Source: Austropuccinia psidii (Eukaryota; Basidiomycota; Pucciniomycetes; Pucciniales; Sphaerophragmiaceae). From it: a stretch of 64,000 nt of DNA. Each line of letters starts with the position of its first letter. Positions within the stretch are counted from its first letter, which is position 1. Both the position numbers and the translations under genes were made by a program. Shown piece after piece: positions 25,107 through 35,907 of the stretch. The DNA lies in NCBI GenBank assembly GCA_023105745.1, contig JALGQZ010000013.1:10349105-10413104 (forward strand), given 5' to 3'. The notes below the pieces were generated by a model. The model had not been told where the DNA came from. It worked only from the letters and a program-made list of their open reading frames with translations, and searched no databases.

Positions 25107-25913
25107 ATTATATTCAATTTAAAATAAATGATGATATAATATTTTCAAATTTTTATCAAATTTGCAAGAAAAATATATAAGAGAAATATTTGAGACTTCA
25201 AATCCTGTTTGTTATACTATTCTTAAAGCTTGATATTTTAGGACTTGAATAAAATTGATGGGAAGAAATTATTGCATCACCATCACATATGTGATCTCAA
25301 TTAACAATGCCCTGGTTTATTTAAAATCAACCAGCTTATGTTCCTGTATTGGAATTTTTATCCAAAATAAACTAGGAAATTTGCAACAGAATAGGTTGAT
25401 TCAATATCAAACCTGGGTTGATTTAACATAAACCATAGGTTGAATTAAGTTTGAATTATTTGGAATAAGCTCCACATCATGGGGAATCAATTATTCATCA
25501 TTTTAATTGAATTCCCCATCCTCTTAATATTGAATCAACCTGTGGTTTATATTGAATCAACCTATGGTTTATGTTAAATCAACCTGTGGTTTATGTCATA
25601 TAAACTGATTGTATCAAAGACTTTATGGTTTATTATAAATGAAATTTGCAATACATAAATATAATGAGGTTAATCTAAGATAAACCAGGTTAGTGTGATT
25701 TCCTATCACATTGGTGATGGTGATACAATAATGCAGACAGTTTATAGTCATTTCTTCCTATCAATGTTATTCAGCTCCTGAAATCTCAAACTTTTAAAAT
25801 AGTATAAAAAACAGGAATCAAAGTTTGGAATCATTTCTCTTATATATTTTTCTTGAAAACTTGATAAAAATTGGAAAATCATATTTTATCATTTATTTTA
25901 AATTTGACGTAAT
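25107..25913. mobile_element. Long palindromic (foldback/MITE-like) element
   Basis: The two halves are imperfect inverted repeats with a centre near 25490-25500. The outer arms AAAATAAATGATGATATAAT (about 25122) and ATTTTATCATTTATTTTAAA (about 25883) pair. Further in, CACCATCACATATGTGAT pairs with ATCACATTGGTGATGGTG, and GGGGAATCAATTATTCATC faces AATTGAATTCCCC across the centre. Inside the right arm are three ~21-base tandem copies of TTGAATCAACCTGTGGTTTA (25529-25600). It separates the left flank repeat (ending ~25106) from the AGGGGGTG terminus at 25914, so it probably inserted in that end. No ORF is present. Confidence 0.7.
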
Positions 25914-26559
25914 AGGGGGTGTCAAAGTCACCAAATCCTGCCTTAAAATGACATGGGATTTGGCTTCAAAATCCCAACACTAAAACCTGGTTTTTTCATG
26001 TGTAAATCACATTTCATTTTAGCCAAGTCTCCTGGTATTTTCACCAAATCCTATGCATCTTAGATTTCAGTTTTAAACCTAACCCTTGTGAGTATTCACA
26101 ATTCACAATTTATAACTGTACAATGTATTCGTCCACACTCCATTTTTTACAATTGGACCAAAAATCTTACAATAAATTTAAATAATGCCTTTTTCCAAAG
26201 CAAAACACAACCAGTCAGATATGAATATCACATCCAGCCTTTCTCATCCATAAGGACACTTAATATGTACAGATAGTTTAACCATTATTAATTGGATTTC
26301 AATAAAACTAAATTTGTAGTCATTTTTTGGTACTGGTGGCTCAGCTTCAATTAGAAATACACCTTTATCAAAGCAGAATAGTTCTCAGCTTATGTCCATT
26401 GAGGTCACCAAAATATCATGACATAGCCTAAACCTTAGCTCTAGCAGAATCCAATATTGATGGCAAACATATAAAAAGAAGTATATGGCAGCAAAAAAAA
26501 TTGACTGAGGCTGGACTAACCAAACAGGATTAAAGTGAATGTATCAAATCAATAAGTCA

Positions 26560-27088
26560 AAAGAATGAAATTATGTGTCCTTTCTATGCCAAAATGGATG
26601 TTCTCTTTGGGTAAATGCCCAATATCACTCCCATTTCTTAAATGGTGATGGTGATTATGAATATTCAATGAATAAGGTAAGTCATCATTTCTTTTTCTTT
26701 TTTCCTGATATGATTAAAGATAATCTGAATTTTAAAGGAGAACAATTTTTTGGAATCACCACTCAATCTTGATCCTTTGATTAATAATGATGATGACTTG
26801 GTTGAAACAGAAAACCTTCATGATGAATCAGTAAGTATGATTAAGCCTGAAACTTACAAAATCCAATGTTGATTATTTCTTCTTTTAAAAGCTAAGAAAA
26901 TCCATAATTCATTTTACAAAAAAGCATAATCAAGTATTGACCCTCAACTTGAATGACAAGAGTGAATGTAGGAAAAGTTCAATCAATATGTGTGCACCTA
27001 TATATGAAAATTTGTGTTAATCATGGCAAAAGGGTATGTCTTAAAATTATTGTTACTCTGATCAATCCTACTGACAAAAAATATGTTT
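26560..27088 (+). pseudogene. Possible exon remnants of a second transposon ORF
   Basis: Short coding-like plus-strand segments are bounded by splice-like signals: a frame from 26575 to a GTAAGT donor near 26676, a segment from about 26738 rich in D, N and E to a GTAAGT donor near 26830, and more from about 26892. The reading is interrupted by stops and then by the gypsy insertion at 27094. After the insertion (38101 on) the sequence reads as a K/E/Q-rich coiled-coil fragment with stops. This may be the DNA-binding second ORF typical of PIF/Harbinger elements, but no diagnostic motif is visible. Confidence 0.3.
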
Positions 27089-27093
27089 CTTAG

Positions 27094-29286
27094 TGTGAGC
27101 CTGTGAGGTATGTTTAACATACCCATAAGGCCACAAATGATTTTATAAACAATTAAATTTGTCTTAAACAGACTTTTTAGTTGAATTTAAAATAAAAAAT
27201 AATAAAAAATAAGTATAACTTTTTTTTGGATAAACAAAGTTATAATTATTATGTCATTTTTGGATTCTACACCAAAAATAACCTAGGGTACACCCATAGG
27301 GTGTTATACCCAAAAACACTTATTTCTTGTGTTATTAGAAGATTTAAGAATCTCACAGTACTAATGTAACTTTTTAACATTTTTTTAAAATTGTTAAATT
27401 TAAGCTTAATTAAGCTTAAATTTAAAGTTACATAAGGTTTATGCAACTTTACCAAAATTTTAGTTAAAATTGAGGTGTGGTGTATATTTACTGAATTGGC
27501 TAAGGATTTGCCATACAGAATGTAAATCCTGCGTGAGCTCAATTTAAAAGGGTTTAAGGCCATAGTATGGCTTTAAATAAATAAAAGGGCAAAATCCACG
27601 CAAAAAGGTGGGACAAAGGAAAAAGACCAAATAGAGCTGGGGTACCCAACTTTTTGGATCTGCAAGGATTCAATTAAGGTTGTCCACCTGTATTGGAGGA
27701 TTTTCAACCTTATTTAAACTTTAAGATTAGACTTTGATCCAACCTTAAGGTTTAAACTGGTTTTATCCTAAATTGGACAGGAATTTCAAGCTGCCAAGAG
27801 GGTAAATCCCAATAAGCAGGCTTGGAATCAAGGTTTTAAGAACTGTCAAAGCTTAATCAAGCTTAAAAAGCTTAAATAAGCTTAAAACTTTAAGGTTTCA
27901 ATCATCAAAACCTTATCAAAACTTAAGGTTTTGTGTGTATTGCTATTTTATGTGGAAAAATAGTAATAACTTCAAAAATTCATTAAAAATCCAAATCTTA
28001 ATGGATTTGCTTGAAAATTTCACACAGCTTAGAATTTAATATTATCAATATATAAATTAAATTTTAAGTATCTTTTATTAATAGGTTTCCTGGGTAATTA
28101 GCCTGGAAAATTACCTTTTTAATTAAGCTTAAAGAAAATTATGATTTCTTTAAAAATTAATTAAAAATTCAGTTTAAGAGATTTCTGCTTGAAACTCTGA
28201 TTTTATGTTGTTCATGTGATGAACTTTAATATAAATAAACTTATTTTATATTAAAACTTAAAATAATTAAACTAAATGAGGATTAAAGTTACTTGGAGTT
28301 AAGAATAACACTGATAACTTTAAATTGGAAGTAAAAATAAGTTGCCTTAAGTTAAGAACTTAATTTTTAAGCATGGTTTTTCAGTTTTGACCTGAGCACG
28401 CCCTCTACATCCATTATGAATCATGAGAGCTGCTCTGTAGACATAAAAAGAGTCTTTTCATCACTGTTTTTGTCCATCATTCATAATCAATCCAATCATA
28501 TTAGAAATTTAAACAGGTAAAGTTTTATTAAAATATAAAATCTTATTATTAAAAGTAATTCTTAAGTTATTTTTATTCTTTATTTATTAAATTAAAGAAT
28601 TGAAGTCATAGAATTCAGATTATTGTTGTAATCATCTATAATAAATTTTATTATATAAAATTATCATCTTAAATATCTTTTAAAATCCACAAATTCCTCT
28701 TAAAAACTCTTTAATCATAAATTTTAGTATAAAAAGTTGTTTTATCTTTGATTTTATTGATTTTTGGCGTGTTTTTAACTTATAATCATTATTTAATATA
28801 ATAACTGTTGTTTTATAACTTGTTGTATTAAATAAATCTTATAAGTAAGTTTTCTCTAAAAGTTCTATATATTTTTTTATCTAGTAATAGTTTTTTTATA
28901 TAGAATTTTATTCTATAAAGAATTATTTCTGCACAGTGTGTGATTAATTCTTTTTATAAATAATATTTATATTATTTATAAGTGGTTAATATTCTTATTT
29001 TCCACGTGTAATTGTCTCATTAAGAGCTTTACACTTCTTATTGTTATAATTGTCAGTGACTATAACAATAATAGAATAATTATAATTTATTATAATTATT
29101 ATATTTTTTTTATTATTATATTATTATAATAATAATTAAATTTATTTTTTTTATATAATTATTTTTAATAATTATATTTAAATTTGTGGTTATAATATTT
29201 CATTATATTATATTTTTCTACTGAGGACAGTCATAGTACTCTTGATATTGTTACTATTATCAAGAGTTTCATAGACAAACCTTACA
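27094..29286 (+). repeat. 5' LTR of the intact gypsy element
   Basis: A 2193-base LTR with TGTGAGCC and CTTACA ends. It contains a splice-donor-like ATAAGTAAGT at 28841-28850. A 98-codon minus-strand frame (27267-27563) recurs unchanged in the 3' LTR, but this only reflects near-identical LTRs; it has no ATG start and no motif. Confidence 0.96.
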
Positions 29287-29306
29287 TTTGGGGGCCTGGC
29301 CGTGAT
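29287..29306 (+). promoter_or_regulatory. Primer-binding site of the intact gypsy element
   Basis: TTTGGGGGCCTGGCCGTGAT follows the 5' LTR directly. It is shared, with small changes, with both other gypsy elements in the window. The TGG that would pair with a tRNA CCA end lies two bases inside. Confidence 0.75.
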
Positions 29307-29840
29307 TTTAAACCAATTTTTGGGACATAAATCATATTCTAGACCTTATTTTACTGTTTTTTGACGTAAAATTGCCATATTTGTCTTAATATTGGCTTTT
29401 TTGGGACTTATCCCTTATAAATAATCTTTATAATATTAATAAAGTTATTTTTTTCTTAAGAATATTGTTTGAAACAATATACTATTGAGTGACTTGGAAT
29501 AAATTTCTTTTGTCTAACTAGTGGCTTTTTCACATCACAGACTTGAAATTTATTCTTTGAGTTATTCTAGTATAAAGTGAATAATAATATAATTTTGATT
29601 AATTAACTTGTTAATTGCATAATTATTATTTCTTTAAAGAAAATAATAAATCAAATAAAAATTCTTTAAAAATAAAAATCTTTACTAAAAATATTTTTTT
29701 CTTTTTATCTTAGACATTTTTCTTTATTTTTGACGTAATTTGCCATAAATTACATAAAAACAACTTTATTCAATAAGTTGAGTTTATAAGTTATTCTTAT
29801 TATTTGATAAAATAACTTATATTTTTTAATTTTTCTCTAG

Positions 29841-30786
29841 TGTCTTCCATCAGAGAAAGTTCTTCAGACTCTGGAGCCTCAGAGTCAAGTATTGAAATTC
29901 AAACCAGCCCAGCACCAAGGGGTTTAATAACCAAAGAGCCCTTTAAAGGTCCTGCAGGTGAATTCAATCCACTTTTACTCTAATTTTTATTAAAATTGAC
30001 GTGAAATGACTCCTACTAGAAGTGGAAGCAACTACTCCATCCAATCAAATGGATCTGGACCAGGACATTCCAGCCATAAATCCAAAAGGCAAGAATGTCC
30101 TCCCAGAGGAGAGGCACAAATGGAGGATGCCAGAACTTCCACCAGTTCCCAAAGGTTAGCCAGCACCTTTGAACCTCTTATTGAGAGTCCAGAAGCTGAC
30201 ATAACTGCTATTGCTGTTAGACCTGAACCATTTCCAACAGGCAACTGTGGAAATTTATCAATCCCAATGGAAAAACTGGTTCCTGGCGTCAAAACAACAA
30301 GAGTGGGAACTCCTTCCAAGTCTTTGGATAGGCACCATGAACTCTTATCTTCAAGTGAAGAAGTTCATGGGGCCAGAAAAGACAGAAGATCTTCTATTGG
30401 GTTGGACACCAATGTCTGTCAAAGGACAAGTCCAACAGATAAAAGCTTGGTTGAAAAACCAAAGCATGTTATCAGAAGACCAGAAGAAGAAGATGGCCCA
30501 GGGCAAGGACAACAGCCAAGTGGAAGCTCCTCAAGCATCCACCAGCAAAAATCCGCCTCAACAAGTGCCAAACAAGCCCAAGCAAGCCCCAAAGACCAAC
30601 CAGAAGGGCAAGCAAAAGGCAAAGGGAAAGGCAAAGCCCAAGTGGAACAAGCCCTACCCTCAGAATTACAGAATTCCAAAGAAGGAAAAGACAGCCATGG
30701 ACAATGTGTTCAATATGGCAAGAACTTTGATGGAATTCAAAAACAAGGAGGAGGAAAGATTGAACCAATCCTTTCCAAAGAAATAG
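29841..30786 (+). CDS. Alternative-frame spliced ORF overlapping gag (accessory protein?)
   Basis: Three segments join in one frame: 29841-29957, 30020-30154 and 30221-30786 (stop TAG 30784-30786). The introns are 29958-30019 (62 bases, donor GTGAAT, branch-like CTCTAAT, acceptor CTACTAG) and 30155-30220 (66 bases, donor GTTAGC, branch-like GCTGAC, acceptor GTTAG). Both are phase 1, and the second removes the frame's only two internal stops. Relative to Gag the frame is +1. The first segment follows an acceptor TTTCTCTAG and has no ATG, so an upstream exon must supply the start. The product would be about 270 residues: an S/E-rich leader, a W-rich middle ([19 protein letters not shown]) and a K/Q/P-rich basic tail ending with YRIPK and [12 protein letters not shown]. 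The other two gypsy elements carry similar frames. Function is unknown; the basic tail would suit nucleic-acid binding. Splicing is predicted from sequence only. Confidence 0.6.
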
Positions 30787-33700
30787 ACCCTGTAAAGCTT
30801 GTAACTTACTTTGAATCTTGTAATAAAGAAATTATGGCAAAATTTAAAGCATTTGATCATGTCCAACAAAAGCTGGGCAATGAGATAGTACAAGTTAAAG
30901 ACCAACAAAAGACCATTATTGGCCTTGAAAATGTTAATAAGGCAAATATTTTGTCTTTGACGCAAATTTGTGAAAGACTTGAGCATAAAGTTACCTTACT
31001 CAATCAACCAGATGAGAATTCAATTTCTTTTATAACTGGACAGTTAAGAGAATTGAAAATACAAGTTCAAAACTTGGAAAATTCAACTGGCCACAATGCA
31101 GCTCTTTTTCAAGAACAATTGGAAAAAAGTGATAAAGCAAGACTTGAATTGAAAGAAGATATTCAATCAAGTATTAATAATATATCACTAAAAAATGAAT
31201 TGCCAAGGCAATCCACACCATTTCTTGACAGAAATGATCTTAACTTGAATAATGATTTACATCATACAATTTCAAGTAATGATGTGGAAACTGCTTGCAA
31301 TTACAAAGACATTCCAAGATTAGAGGAATGGCCAACCTTCAGTGGTGAAGGAGAATATAATCATATGGAATTTATGAAAACAATTGATATGTTCAAAGAA
31401 GACTTTAACATACCAGATGAATACATAAGTGCCAGATTACACTCATTATTTACCAAATCAGCTAAGAAATGGTATTATAAGATGAGACAAGACCATGGAA
31501 AACATTCCTGGCCTTGGTGGAAAGAACAAGTTATTTCCAAATGGGCAAATGATTCCTGGAGATTTAGAATGGAAAATTCTTTTGAAGAAGCCATTTTTAA
31601 TATTGAGAGGGACAGGCCCATGACTTGGTTTCTTAAACAGAAGGACAGATTAACTGCCCTTCTTCCTGATATGTCTGAACCAATGGTACATAAAAGGATA
31701 TTAAGAAAGTGTGGTGGTGACCTTGAGCATGCTATAAGAAGCAGATGTATTGAGCCTTGCTCTACAGAAGATTATATCAATGCTATGGAGGATATCACTA
31801 CTAGAACAAAAATTGGAAGAAATTGGTATAAACCCCCAATAGACAACAAGACTAGTGGGAAACCAATTTCAAAACCAAATAAACCACATGACAGACCTCC
31901 TTTGAAATGTCATAAATGTGGAAGCACATCTCATTTAGCAAACACTTGTCCAAAAAAGACAAGAGTCAATGAGATAAGTGTAGAAAAAGCGGAAGACACA
32001 AAAGAAACTGAGGTAGCTTTACATGAAAGTGATTCTGAACCTTCAGAAGAAGAAGAAACATCAGAAGAACTTAGTATAGAGAATATTAATGTTTCTTTTG
32101 AGGTCACTGAGGTACATACTCACTTACCACAGTACAGTGATGAATGTATGGATCTCATACATGTGCAAGATGCCAGAATGCAAAAAACCAAACCTGCCAG
32201 AGGTAAAGGTTATACAGCTGGGTCATCTTGTATCACTAATATTGTGATAAATAACACAGAAGCCAAGATACATCTTGACTCAGGTGCTTTTTGCACTTGT
32301 GTTGGGAAAGATTATCTTGACAAAATTTATACCAATTGGCAAGACAAGCTGATGCCAATTGAAGGTGTAAAATTCAGCAGTGCTAGCCAGAATATGCATC
32401 CTTTGGGTATATTTGAAGCTACAATAATATTTCCTCACCCTGCAGGAAGTATGAGATTGAAAGCTGAATTTGTTGTTATGAATAATTGTACTTCACAACA
32501 CTTTATACTTGGGAATGATTATCTCAATATCTATGGTATTGATATTAATAATTATAAGGACAGATATTTCACTATAGGGGAAAATAAAAGGCAAAAATTT
32601 GCTTTTTCTCCAGAAAGAAAAGAAATTACTGTCATTCAACAAGTAAAAAATGTTAATAAAGAAAAATTTGTGTCAGATCAATTAAGTGAAGCACAAATTA
32701 GTCCTGCATTAACACCAGAAATGAAGGAAGAACTTATTGAAATTTTATTTCAATTTCAAAAAGCCTTTGCTTCTGATGATGAACCACTTGGGGCTATAAA
32801 AGGCCATGAAGTGGATATCATGCTTAACGTGGAGAGACCTTATCCCCCACTATTAAGAAGACCAGCTTACCCAGCTAGCCCTAGGGCTAGAGAAGCATTA
32901 GAAAGTCATATTCATGAACTAATGAAACTGGGAGTTCTTAGAAAAGTTGGACACAATGAGGAAGTAGAAGTCACAACTCCAGTAATCATTACTTGGCATA
33001 ATGATAAGTCAAGGATGGTTGGGGATTTTAGGGCATTGAACACCTATACTATTCCAGACAGGTATCCAATCCCTAGAATCCATGAGACTTTGACTCAATT
33101 ATCCAAAGCAAAGTTTATTACTTCCATGGATGCTCTTAAAGGCTTCCATCAGAATGTTTTAACACCTCATGCAAGGAAATTATTGAGAATAATAGCTCAT
33201 TGTGGTATTTATGAATATTTGAGGATGCCTTTTGGTATTAAAAATGCACCCTCTCATTATCAAAGAATGATGAATACCATATTCCCACATGAATTATCAG
33301 AGGGATGGTTAATCATTTATATTGATGACATTATCATTTGTTCAGAAACCTGGCAATCACATTTAGAGAGACTTTCATTAGTACTTAGGAAAATTCTACA
33401 AGTGAACATGAAAATTTCTCTTAAAAAATGTAATTTTGGGTTTCATGAGTTGAAAGCTCTGGGACATGTAGTATCAGGACTAAGCCTTGGTGTTGACAAA
33501 AACAAAGTGGCTGCAGTTTTACTGAAACAAATGCCCCAGAACAAAAAAGAGATGATGTCTTTCTTAGGATTTGCCAGTTATTACAGGCAACACCTTAAAG
33601 ATTTTGCAATCCATGCCAGATCATTATACAGAATTTGTGATCAACAGACTGTTTTTGAAATGACACAGGAGAGAATTCAAGCATATGATAAAATCAAGCA

Positions 33701-35774
33701 TGCCTTGACCAATGCACCATTATTATTGATGCCAGACTGGAAACTTCCTTTTAAGCTGTATATTGATGCATGTGGTGATGGTTTAGGAGCTGCTCTTCAT
33801 CAAGTTCAAATTGTCAATGACAAACCTTATGAAGGTCCAGTTTGTTTTATTTCAAGACAAATTAAACCTACTGAGGCAAGATATGGAGCTAGCCAAATGG
33901 AGTGCCTTTGCCTTGTTTGGGCTCTGGAAAAACTTCATTATTATCTTGATGGTAGTGTGTTTGAAGTAATTACTGATTGTAATGCAGTAAAATCACTTCT
34001 TAACATGAAGACTCCAAACAGACACATGTTAAGATGGCAGATTGCTATACAGGAGTATAGAGGCAACATGACCATAGTACATAAAGCTGGAAATATTCAT
34101 AAGAATGCTGATGGCTTAAGTAGATGGGCATTACCCAATACACCTGATAATCCTGCCTATGTTCCTACAAGTGCAGAACCTCAAATCCCAATTGAAGGAA
34201 TCAATATCACAGATGTTGGAACAGAATTCTTTGAAGAGGTTAGAGAAAGCTACAGGCAAGATAAGAATTGTCATATTCTTACTGCTCTACTTGACAAAGA
34301 TTGTAAAGATGTAGCCTTGGCTAATTCTCTGGATGATATTTGGAAAACATCTTATGATAATGGAAGATTTCATTTGTTTGATGGTATACTATATCATAGA
34401 TCTAAACACACATGTGTCATGGTCCTATGTAGTAGAATGTTGATTAACACAATACTACTAGAATGCCATGATAACATTTATTCTGGACATCTGTCTGAAG
34501 ACAGAACAATGGAAAGAATTAAGACATGTGCCTGGTGGCCATCTTGGAGAAAAGATGTCATTGAGTACTGTCATAGTTGTGATAGATGCCAGAAAGCCAA
34601 TAAAGCTACTGGGAAAAGGTTTGGTTTAATGATCCATATTCAAGAACCAAGTACCCCATGGGAAGTGGTTCACATGGATTGGGTAACTGCTTTACCACCT
34701 GGAGGTGATAAAAGTTACAATGCATGTCTTGTTATTGTGGACAGATATAGCAAAACACCAATCTTTTTACCATGCCATAAAGATGACACAGCTATGGATA
34801 CAGCTCTTCTAATTTGGAACAGAGTCATATCCCATACTGGTCTCTTTAAAAATATCATTAGTGATAGAGACCCAAAATTCACATCAGCCTTATGGACTAA
34901 TCTACATAAGCTTTTGGGTACAAAATTATCATTTTCAACGGCCTACCATCCACAAACAGATGGACTGGCAGAAAGAATGATTCAAACCCTTGAGGACATG
35001 ATCAGAAGATTTTGTGCTTATGGCCTGGAGTTTAAAGATTCTGATGGCTTTACCCATGATTGGTGTACTCTTATACCAGCATTGGAATTAGCCTACAAGA
35101 CCTCCATCCATGCTTCAACAGGCAAGACTCCTGCAATGTTGGAAAAAGGATGGAACCCCAAACTTCCAGTTGATACTTTGAAAAAAGATTTGGTTGACAT
35201 TCATCCAACTGCTTCAAGCTTTAAGCTGCTGCTTGATAAAGTGAGACATCATGCAAATCAAAGCATGAATGATGCCTTTGAATATGCTAAGCAGAAATGG
35301 GATAAAAGTCATAAGACACCAGAATTCAAAGTAGGGGACTTAATACTAGTTTCAACCTTGAACTTTAATAATATTAAAGGTCCAAAGAAATTGAAAGATT
35401 CCTTTGCAGGACCATTTATTATTAAAGCCCTCCATGGGACAAATGCAGTACAAGTAGAACTGTCAGGAGAGTTAGGAAACAAACACCCAACTTTCCCTGT
35501 CAGTCTTGTAAAGCATTACACATCAAGTGATAGAGAATTATTTCCTTTGAGAAATGAAACACCCTTAGAAGTACCCCCACTTGAACCAAGTGAGGAAAAG
35601 AAAGTACTGAAAGTCTTAAAAGAAAGAAGACTTAGGGGTAAAAATGAAAGAGAATACTTAGTCAGGTACAGAAATCCACAACATGAAGATGAGTGGGTTG
35701 AAGAAAGTAAGATACCTGATTCCCAAAAGTTTCTCAGAAGATTCAGACATGAGAGAAGACCAATTCCTCAATAA
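30006..35774 (+). CDS. Gag-Pol polyprotein of a chromodomain-bearing Ty3/gypsy element
   Basis: This uninterrupted 1922-residue frame encodes the structural proteins and enzymes for reverse transcription and integration of the element. Residues 1-~260 are low-complexity (S, Q, G, P-rich). A capsid-like Gag core ([18 protein letters not shown]) lies at about 440-620, and a CCHC knuckle ([14 protein letters not shown]) at about 635-648. The aspartic protease motif LDSGA has D758. Reverse transcriptase has YIDD at 1105-1108. RNase H follows (YIDACGDG, D1254; [14 protein letters not shown]). Integrase has a zinc-binding HHCC region, then D1558, D1620 and E1656 (DD35E spacing), and a GPF-type module. 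A chromodomain-like C-terminus ([18 protein letters not shown]) spans about 1870-1915. Gag and Pol are in one frame with no shift. The start ATG (30006) lies inside the predicted intron of the overlapping ORF. All catalytic residues I looked for are present. Confidence 0.96.
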   Translation: MTPTRSGSNYSIQSNGSGPGHSSHKSKRQECPPRGEAQMEDARTSTSSQRLASTFEPLIESPEADITAIAVRPEPFPTGNCGNLSIPMEKLVPGVKTTRVGTPSKSLDRHHELLSSSEEVHGARKDRRSSIGLDTNVCQRTSPTDKSLVEKPKHVIRRPEEEDGPGQGQQPSGSSSSIHQQKSASTSAKQAQASPKDQPEGQAKGKGKGKAQVEQALPSELQNSKEGKDSHGQCVQYGKNFDGIQKQGGGKIEPILSKEIDPVKLVTYFESCNKEIMAKFKAFDHVQQKLGNEIVQVKDQQKTIIGLENVNKANILSLTQICERLEHKVTLLNQPDENSISFITGQLRELKIQVQNLENSTGHNAALFQEQLEKSDKARLELKEDIQSSINNISLKNELPRQSTPFLDRNDLNLNNDLHHTISSNDVETACNYKDIPRLEEWPTFSGEGEYNHMEFMKTIDMFKEDFNIPDEYISARLHSLFTKSAKKWYYKMRQDHGKHSWPWWKEQVISKWANDSWRFRMENSFEEAIFNIERDRPMTWFLKQKDRLTALLPDMSEPMVHKRILRKCGGDLEHAIRSRCIEPCSTEDYINAMEDITTRTKIGRNWYKPPIDNKTSGKPISKPNKPHDRPPLKCHKCGSTSHLANTCPKKTRVNEISVEKAEDTKETEVALHESDSEPSEEEETSEELSIENINVSFEVTEVHTHLPQYSDECMDLIHVQDARMQKTKPARGKGYTAGSSCITNIVINNTEAKIHLDSGAFCTCVGKDYLDKIYTNWQDKLMPIEGVKFSSASQNMHPLGIFEATIIFPHPAGSMRLKAEFVVMNNCTSQHFILGNDYLNIYGIDINNYKDRYFTIGENKRQKFAFSPERKEITVIQQVKNVNKEKFVSDQLSEAQISPALTPEMKEELIEILFQFQKAFASDDEPLGAIKGHEVDIMLNVERPYPPLLRRPAYPASPRAREALESHIHELMKLGVLRKVGHNEEVEVTTPVIITWHNDKSRMVGDFRALNTYTIPDRYPIPRIHETLTQLSKAKFITSMDALKGFHQNVLTPHARKLLRIIAHCGIYEYLRMPFGIKNAPSHYQRMMNTIFPHELSEGWLIIYIDDIIICSETWQSHLERLSLVLRKILQVNMKISLKKCNFGFHELKALGHVVSGLSLGVDKNKVAAVLLKQMPQNKKEMMSFLGFASYYRQHLKDFAIHARSLYRICDQQTVFEMTQERIQAYDKIKHALTNAPLLLMPDWKLPFKLYIDACGDGLGAALHQVQIVNDKPYEGPVCFISRQIKPTEARYGASQMECLCLVWALEKLHYYLDGSVFEVITDCNAVKSLLNMKTPNRHMLRWQIAIQEYRGNMTIVHKAGNIHKNADGLSRWALPNTPDNPAYVPTSAEPQIPIEGINITDVGTEFFEEVRESYRQDKNCHILTALLDKDCKDVALANSLDDIWKTSYDNGRFHLFDGILYHRSKHTCVMVLCSRMLINTILLECHDNIYSGHLSEDRTMERIKTCAWWPSWRKDVIEYCHSCDRCQKANKATGKRFGLMIHIQEPSTPWEVVHMDWVTALPPGGDKSYNACLVIVDRYSKTPIFLPCHKDDTAMDTALLIWNRVISHTGLFKNIISDRDPKFTSALWTNLHKLLGTKLSFSTAYHPQTDGLAERMIQTLEDMIRRFCAYGLEFKDSDGFTHDWCTLIPALELAYKTSIHASTGKTPAMLEKGWNPKLPVDTLKKDLVDIHPTASSFKLLLDKVRHHANQSMNDAFEYAKQKWDKSHKTPEFKVGDLILVSTLNFNNIKGPKKLKDSFAGPFIIKALHGTNAVQVELSGELGNKHPTFPVSLVKHYTSSDRELFPLRNETPLEVPPLEPSEEKKVLKVLKERRLRGKNEREYLVRYRNPQHEDEWVEESKIPDSQKFLRRFRHERRPIPQ

Positions 35775-35893
35775 AAGTTTGAATTGTGTGCTTTACATAC
35801 TTGAACAGTATAAGTAGAGAGGTTGGACAGTGGATTATACCCCCCCCAAATAACTTGGGGGTACACTAAAGGAAAATTGTGGTACAATTTTTT

Positions 35894-35907
35894 TTGGTGG
35901 TAGGGAA
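35894..35907 (+). promoter_or_regulatory. Polypurine tract of the intact gypsy element
   Basis: The bases directly before the 3' LTR read TTTGGTGGTAGGGAA. The minus-strand element has AGGGGGAGGGAA at the equivalent place. Position and composition fit the plus-strand priming tract. A C8 run (about 35841-35848) lies slightly upstream. Confidence 0.65.

Noticed and set aside
27267..27563. 98-codon minus-strand frame in both LTRs of the intact gypsy element (also 36081-36377)
   Set aside because: The identity between the two copies only reflects near-identical LTRs. It has no ATG, no motif and no support from other LTR families.
30032..30986. Several minus-strand frames over gag
   Set aside because: They are antisense shadows of two overlapping plus-strand frames, with no motifs or conservation between elements.
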